From Bacteroidota bacterium (GTDB lineage: Bacteria > Bacteroidota > Bacteroidia > UKL13-3), in assembly GCA_010027395.1 (NCBI GenBank), contig RGVD01000093.1, positions 1-9,864 on the forward strand: a DNA stretch of 9,864 nt, read 5' to 3'. Made by a program: the position numbers and the translations under genes. The notes beneath the pieces are model-generated. The model did no database searches, had not been told where the DNA came from, and was given only the letters and a program-made list of their open reading frames with translations. Below are positions 7,271 through 9,864 of this stretch, piece by piece. How positions within the stretch are numbered: the stretch's first letter is position 1; every line of letters starts with the position of its first letter.

Positions 7271-7501
7271 TTAAATTATACCATCACGTATAAAATCATT
7301 CAACACAGCATTGATGCCTTTTTTGTTGATGGTTTTAATAGCTTTAGTTGATACTTTCAATCTAATCCAACGATTTTCCTCAGGGATGAAAAATTTTTTC
7401 TCCTGTAAATTTGGGTAAAAACGTCTTTTTGTTTTGGCATTGGAATGCGATACATTGTTACCTTTTATCGCTTTCTTACCGGTTAAATCACAAACTCTCA
7501 T
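7271..7501 (-). CDS. rpmB: 50S ribosomal protein L28 (bL28)
   Basis: The 76-residue basic protein has the bL28 signature: CDLTGKKAIKGNNVSHSNAK at residues 4-23, then KRRFYPNLQEKKFFIPEENR and a C-terminal KVSTKAIKTINKKGI segment. The length is close to the usual 77-78 residues. It is the first gene of the rpmB-rpmG-DUF4295 unit and is divergent from the enoyl-CoA hydratase gene. The start follows an A-rich leader without a Shine-Dalgarno site, and a plausible promoter lies just upstream. Only one cysteine is present, so no zinc ribbon is expected. Confidence 0.96.
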   Translation of the reverse strand: MRVCDLTGKKAIKGNNVSHSNAKTKRRFYPNLQEKKFFIPEENRWIRLKVSTKAIKTINKKGINAVLNDFIRDGII

Positions 7502-7527
7502 TGCCGTGTTTTTCTTTATAAGGGCTG

Positions 7528-7558
7528 CAAATATCTGATATTTTTTATAAAATGCAAC
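7528..7558 (-). promoter_or_regulatory. Probable promoter of the rpmB-rpmG-DUF4295 unit
   Basis: On the minus strand GTTG (7555-7558) is followed after 19 bases by GATATTTG (7528-7535). This fits the Bacteroidota promoter layout of TTG at -33 and TAnnTTTG at -7, with one mismatch in the -7 box. The start codon of rpmB is 26 bases further on, giving a leader of roughly 20 bases. The -7 box is part of a perfect inverted repeat, AAATATC-T-GATATTT on the plus strand (7529-7543), that could also bind a regulator. That binding role is only inferred. Confidence 0.55.
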
Positions 7559-7679
7559 ACTGTGACAAGAAATATTAATAAATTTATTTATCTCTATCTT
7601 TTAATCTTAGCCCAATACCGTATAAAGCTATATTTTTCTCGAAAATTAAAAATTAATATTGCCACATAATTTTTCGAAA

Positions 7680-8459
7680 ATGAACTACGAATTTATCTTG
7701 GTTGAATCAGAATATCAACCGCACATAGCAATTATTAGGCTTAATCGCCCTAAGGAGTTAAATGCCTTAAACCTTCAATTGATGCTTGAACTCAAGGCAG
7801 CTTTGGCTACCTTGGATGATGACGAAAATGTGAGGTGTATTATTATAACGGGTAACCAACAAGCTTTTGCAGCGGGTGCTGATATCAAGCAAATGGAAAG
7901 CAAGACTGCGATTGATTTGTTAAAAATTGATCAGTTTGAGACTTGGGACCAAATAAGAAAAACCAAGAAGCCCATCATTGCTGCCGTTAGCGGCTTTGCT
8001 CTAGGTGGTGGTTGCGAATTGGCCATGACCTGTGATATGATTGTGGCTAGTGAAACTGCTAAATTTGGTCAACCAGAGATTAAAATAGGTATTATGCCTG
8101 GCGCTGGAGGTACACAGCGACTGACCAAAGCAGTTGGCAAAGCGCTTGCTATGGAAATGGTATTAACAGGCAAGTTCATTTCGGCCGAAGAAGCCTTGAA
8201 AGCTGGATTGGTTAATAGGGTAGTGGCAGAAGAACTATATTTAGATGAGGCTGTTAAGTTGGCAAAAGAAGTTACCCAAATGAGTCCTATTTCTGTCAGA
8301 CTAGCAAAGGAATCCGTATTAAAAGCATTTGATAGCGGATTACAAGAAGGATTGTACTTTGAGCGTAAGAACTTTTATATGTGTTTTGCTAGTGAAGACC
8401 AAAAAGAAGGTATGAATGCCTTTGTTGAAAAAAGGAAACCAAAGTTTGAGGGTAAATAG
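7680..8459 (+). CDS. Enoyl-CoA hydratase (crotonase family)
   Basis: The 259-residue crotonase hydrates trans-2-enoyl-CoA to 3-hydroxyacyl-CoA in fatty-acid or amino-acid breakdown. The core motifs are intact: an oxyanion-hole segment FAAGADIKQM (63-72), GFALGGGCELAM (105-116) with first catalytic glutamate E113, and FGQPEIKIGIMPGAGGTQRL (129-148) with second catalytic glutamate E133. Both glutamates favour true hydratase activity over isomerase-only relatives. I chose ATG at 7680 because MNYEFILVES aligns with the usual start of the family. A TTG 21 bases upstream would add seven unlikely residues. There is no Shine-Dalgarno site. queA begins 11 bases after the stop, so the two are probably one transcript, although their functions are unrelated. 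Substrate chain length cannot be read from sequence. Confidence 0.93.
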   Translation: MNYEFILVESEYQPHIAIIRLNRPKELNALNLQLMLELKAALATLDDDENVRCIIITGNQQAFAAGADIKQMESKTAIDLLKIDQFETWDQIRKTKKPIIAAVSGFALGGGCELAMTCDMIVASETAKFGQPEIKIGIMPGAGGTQRLTKAVGKALAMEMVLTGKFISAEEALKAGLVNRVVAEELYLDEAVKLAKEVTQMSPISVRLAKESVLKAFDSGLQEGLYFERKNFYMCFASEDQKEGMNAFVEKRKPKFEGK

Positions 8460-8470
8460 TTTTTGATTGC

Positions 8471-9460
8471 ATGAACAACCCCCGAGATTTAAGCATTAAA
8501 GATTTTTCATATGATTTGCCAGGTGAGCGCATTGCCCAATTTCCATTAGAGGCACGCGACCAAAGTAAATTATTGGTATATAATAATAGTCAAATAAGTG
8601 AAACACTTTTCAATCAGTTAAGTAGCTTATTGAAAGCAGGAGATGCATTGTACTTTAACAATACAAGGGTTATTCATGCCCGTATTTTCTTTTTCAAAGA
8701 ATCTGGGGCGAAAGTGGAGATAATGTGCCTTGAACCTTTGGATTCAAGCGATACGCAAGTGGCCTTTCAACAAAAGAAAAGTGCTACTTGGAAAGTGATG
8801 ATAGGTAACTCGAAACGTTGGAAAGAAGGTTATCTAAGCAAAGAGTTAACTCTAAATCAGGGCAAATTTAATTTGAAGGTTGAGAAAATATCTCAACACA
8901 AAGATACCTACACTATCCGTTTTACATGGGATGCAGATATCAGCTTTGCTGAAATGATCGAAAATGCTGGTGTTTTGCCGCTTCCACCTTATATGAATAG
9001 AGATGTGGAGGGCGAAGACGAGAATCGCTATCAAACAGTATATGCCAAGCATAATGGGTCGGTAGCTGCACCCACTGCGGGACTTCATTTTACTGTAGAT
9101 GTTATCCAATCGCTTCATAGCAAAGGCATTTCAACTAATTATTTAACACTACATGTGGGGGCAGGAACCTTTAAGCCCGTGAAGGCTGAAACCATGCAAG
9201 GCCATGAGATGCATGAGGAGCGTATACATGTCGAAAAATCCATAGTTGAAAAATTATTAAATCAAGTTAAAGGGAAATCGGGGCGCATTGTTGCAGTGGG
9301 TACCACCTCGCTTCGCAGCCTAGAAAGTATCTATTGGTTTGGGCGAAGGCTTTTTATGCAGAGAGACAAATGGGATGAAATTGAACATTTATATGTTGAA
9401 CAATGGGAGCCCTATCCATTAGGAAATCCAAACGCAAGGATTCGATTCCGCTCAGCCTGA
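8471..9460 (+). CDS. queA: QueA N-terminal part, S-adenosylmethionine:tRNA ribosyltransferase-isomerase, frame-disrupted
   Basis: QueA transfers and isomerises the ribose of S-adenosylmethionine onto 7-aminomethyl-7-deazaguanine in tRNA, giving epoxyqueuosine at the wobble position. Residues 1-320 are a normal start of the long Bacteroidota form: FNNTRVIHAR (63-72), LPPYMNRD (171-178), SVAAPTAGLHFT (197-208), HVGAGTFKPV (228-237) and GTTSLRSLES (277-286). After WEPYPLGNP (312-320) the frame runs into nine residues unlike the family and stops at TGA (9458-9460). The remaining family motifs continue one frame over, up to 9743. The protein as read therefore lacks about 90 C-terminal residues and is probably inactive, unless the frame change is a sequencing error or is bypassed. 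It follows the enoyl-CoA hydratase gene by 11 bases. Confidence 0.9.
   Translation: MNNPRDLSIKDFSYDLPGERIAQFPLEARDQSKLLVYNNSQISETLFNQLSSLLKAGDALYFNNTRVIHARIFFFKESGAKVEIMCLEPLDSSDTQVAFQQKKSATWKVMIGNSKRWKEGYLSKELTLNQGKFNLKVEKISQHKDTYTIRFTWDADISFAEMIENAGVLPLPPYMNRDVEGEDENRYQTVYAKHNGSVAAPTAGLHFTVDVIQSLHSKGISTNYLTLHVGAGTFKPVKAETMQGHEMHEERIHVEKSIVEKLLNQVKGKSGRIVAVGTTSLRSLESIYWFGRRLFMQRDKWDEIEHLYVEQWEPYPLGNPNARIRFRSA
9431..9458 (+). repeat. 28-base extra segment interrupting queA, resembling a short dispersed repeat
   Basis: The conserved QueA sequence breaks after codon 320 (ending 9430) and resumes at GAG (9459) in the next frame. The intervening 28 bases (one more than a multiple of three) include GATTCGATTCCGCTCAGCCT and lead into CTCAG-C-CTGAG, an 11-base inverted repeat. 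Taking them out joins LGNP to ELDLQTSLQSILDWM, with family-like spacing from WEPY to ILDWM. In the shifted frame they encode FDSAQP, a string I remember as a translation of a short repeat (TTCGACTCCGCTCAG type) scattered in environmental Bacteroidota genomes. That link is from memory, and the insertion boundaries could move by a few bases. Confidence 0.5.
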
Positions 9461-9743
9461 GTTAGACTTACAAACTTCTCTTCAATCAATTTTGGATTGG
9501 ATGGATTATAAAGACAAAACAGTTTTAACGGGCGCTACTCAAATTATCATAGCACCACCTTATAAAATTAAAGTAGCAGATGCGATTATCACCAATTTTC
9601 ACCAACCTGAAAGTACGCTTTTATTATTGGTTTCAGCTTTTGTAGGTGATGATTGGAAACGAATTTATGAATATGCCTTGGCCAATGATTTTAGGTTTTT
9701 AAGTTATGGTGATAGTTCGATATTATTTAGAAGTAAATTATAG
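9459..9743 (+). pseudogene. queA: QueA C-terminal part, out of frame with the N-terminal part
   Basis: Reading from GAG at 9459 gives 94 residues, ELDLQTSLQSILDWM at the start, then GATQIIIAPPYKIKV, ITNFHQPESTLLLLVSAF, GDDWKRIYEYALANDFRF and SYGDSSILF. These are the conserved C-terminal motifs of QueA in order and reach the normal end of the family. The frame is open back to 9423 but has no ATG before 9501, and a TTG at 9492 is an implausible start. It is therefore the displaced end of queA, not a separate gene. Selection on the coding sequence still looks recent: there is no stop codon and every motif is intact. Confidence 0.88.
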
Positions 9744-9821
9744 TTATTTGCCAAAAATCATTCATCTAAAATAAAACAATTGCCTTAATATTGCTGTTCA
9801 AAACATAACAAACTAAATAAA

Positions 9822-9826
9822 AGGAG
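9822..9826 (+). promoter_or_regulatory. Shine-Dalgarno site of the last gene
   Basis: AGGAG with a 9-base A/T-rich spacer precedes the ATG at 9836. It supports that start over the second ATG at 9842 and suggests strong translation, which fits an abundant peroxiredoxin. Confidence 0.65.
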
Positions 9827-9835
9827 AATATAATT

Positions 9836-9864
9836 ATGACAATGTTAGTAGGACGTAAAGCCCC
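9836..9864 (+). CDS. Probable peroxiredoxin (AhpC/TSA family), N-terminus only
   Basis: Only MTMLVGRKAP is visible before the window ends. The pattern M-x-x-LVG-K/R-x-AP is the typical start of 2-Cys peroxiredoxins in Bacteroidota, which reduce hydrogen peroxide and organic peroxides in the cytoplasm. A good Shine-Dalgarno site and a 92-base gap after queA indicate a separate, well-expressed gene. A weak -7-like TAATATTG is present at 9786-9793 with no clear -33 partner. No catalytic cysteine is within view, so the assignment rests on ten residues. Confidence 0.55.

Noticed and set aside
7014..7293. Plus-strand open frames 7014-7274 and 7111-7293
   Set aside because: They are antisense to rpmG, DUF4295 and rpmB, which are unmistakable ribosomal genes.
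7671..7680. TTTTCGAAAA palindrome just before the enoyl-CoA hydratase start, also at 5649-5658
   Set aside because: A ten-base A/T-rich palindrome is easily found by chance in DNA of this composition, and two copies with no shared flanks do not support an operator.
7659..7682. TTG start at 7659 extending the enoyl-CoA hydratase by seven residues
   Set aside because: The ATG at 7680 matches the usual family N-terminus (MNYE then ILVE). The extra residues have no family counterpart and the TTG has no ribosome-binding support.
8852..9118. Minus-strand open frame of 88 codons inside queA
   Set aside because: It is antisense to conserved QueA motifs and has no recognisable protein features.
9440..9465. 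Programmed +1 frameshift in queA at GCC TGA G, similar in idea to the release-factor 2 gene
   Set aside because: There is no slippery CTT codon before TGA and no Shine-Dalgarno-like stimulator upstream. QueA is not known for recoding, and about nine extra foreign residues would remain in the product.
1..9864. Defence system, prophage, CRISPR array or biosynthetic cluster
   Set aside because: All long genes are assigned to housekeeping families or an outer-membrane protein. No regularly spaced repeats, integrase, transposase or toxin-antitoxin pair is visible on either strand.

Overview
The low-GC DNA, the gene order rpmB-rpmG-DUF4295-ftsY-rimO, the bacillithiol gene bshC, the long form of QueA and the scarcity of Shine-Dalgarno sites all point to a chromosome of the phylum Bacteroidota. 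I cannot place it at family level. Most of the window is core housekeeping DNA. I see no tRNA, rRNA, CRISPR array, phage or full-length insertion sequence.

Layout. Positions 65-2011 (minus) encode an exported outer-membrane-type protein with two tandem copies of a beta-barrel unit, a Pro/Glu/Lys-rich linker and a C-terminal SPOR-like domain. A divergent 178-bp gap separates it from a SpoU-family RNA methyltransferase (2190-2672, plus). That gene converges on bshC (2667-4244, minus) with a 6-base overlap of the two stop codons. Further along the minus strand lie rimO (4289-5599), ftsY (5822-6775), a 49-residue DUF4295 gene (6908-7057), rpmG (7071-7253) and rpmB (7271-7501). A hairpin terminator at 6841-6883 closes the rpmB-rpmG-DUF4295 unit ahead of ftsY. 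A 212-bp segment bounded by inverted repeats fills the gap between ftsY and rimO. A second divergent 178-bp gap (7502-7679) separates rpmB from an enoyl-CoA hydratase gene (7680-8459, plus), followed 11 bases later by queA. The window ends in the first codons of a probable peroxiredoxin (9836 onward).

Functional links. The minus-strand block is translation and protein targeting: L28, L33 and DUF4295 belong to the large ribosomal subunit, FtsY docks ribosomes at the membrane, and RimO modifies ribosomal protein S12. BshC makes the thiol cofactor bacillithiol.

The most notable observation is that queA is split. Its reading frame shifts near codon 320, within about 28 bases that have no counterpart in the family as I remember it. 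Removing exactly those bases restores one frame with normal spacing between conserved motifs. The extra bases resemble a short dispersed repeat I recall from environmental Bacteroidota genomes. Together with the inverted-repeat segment between ftsY and rimO, this suggests small non-coding repeats have been inserting into this chromosome.
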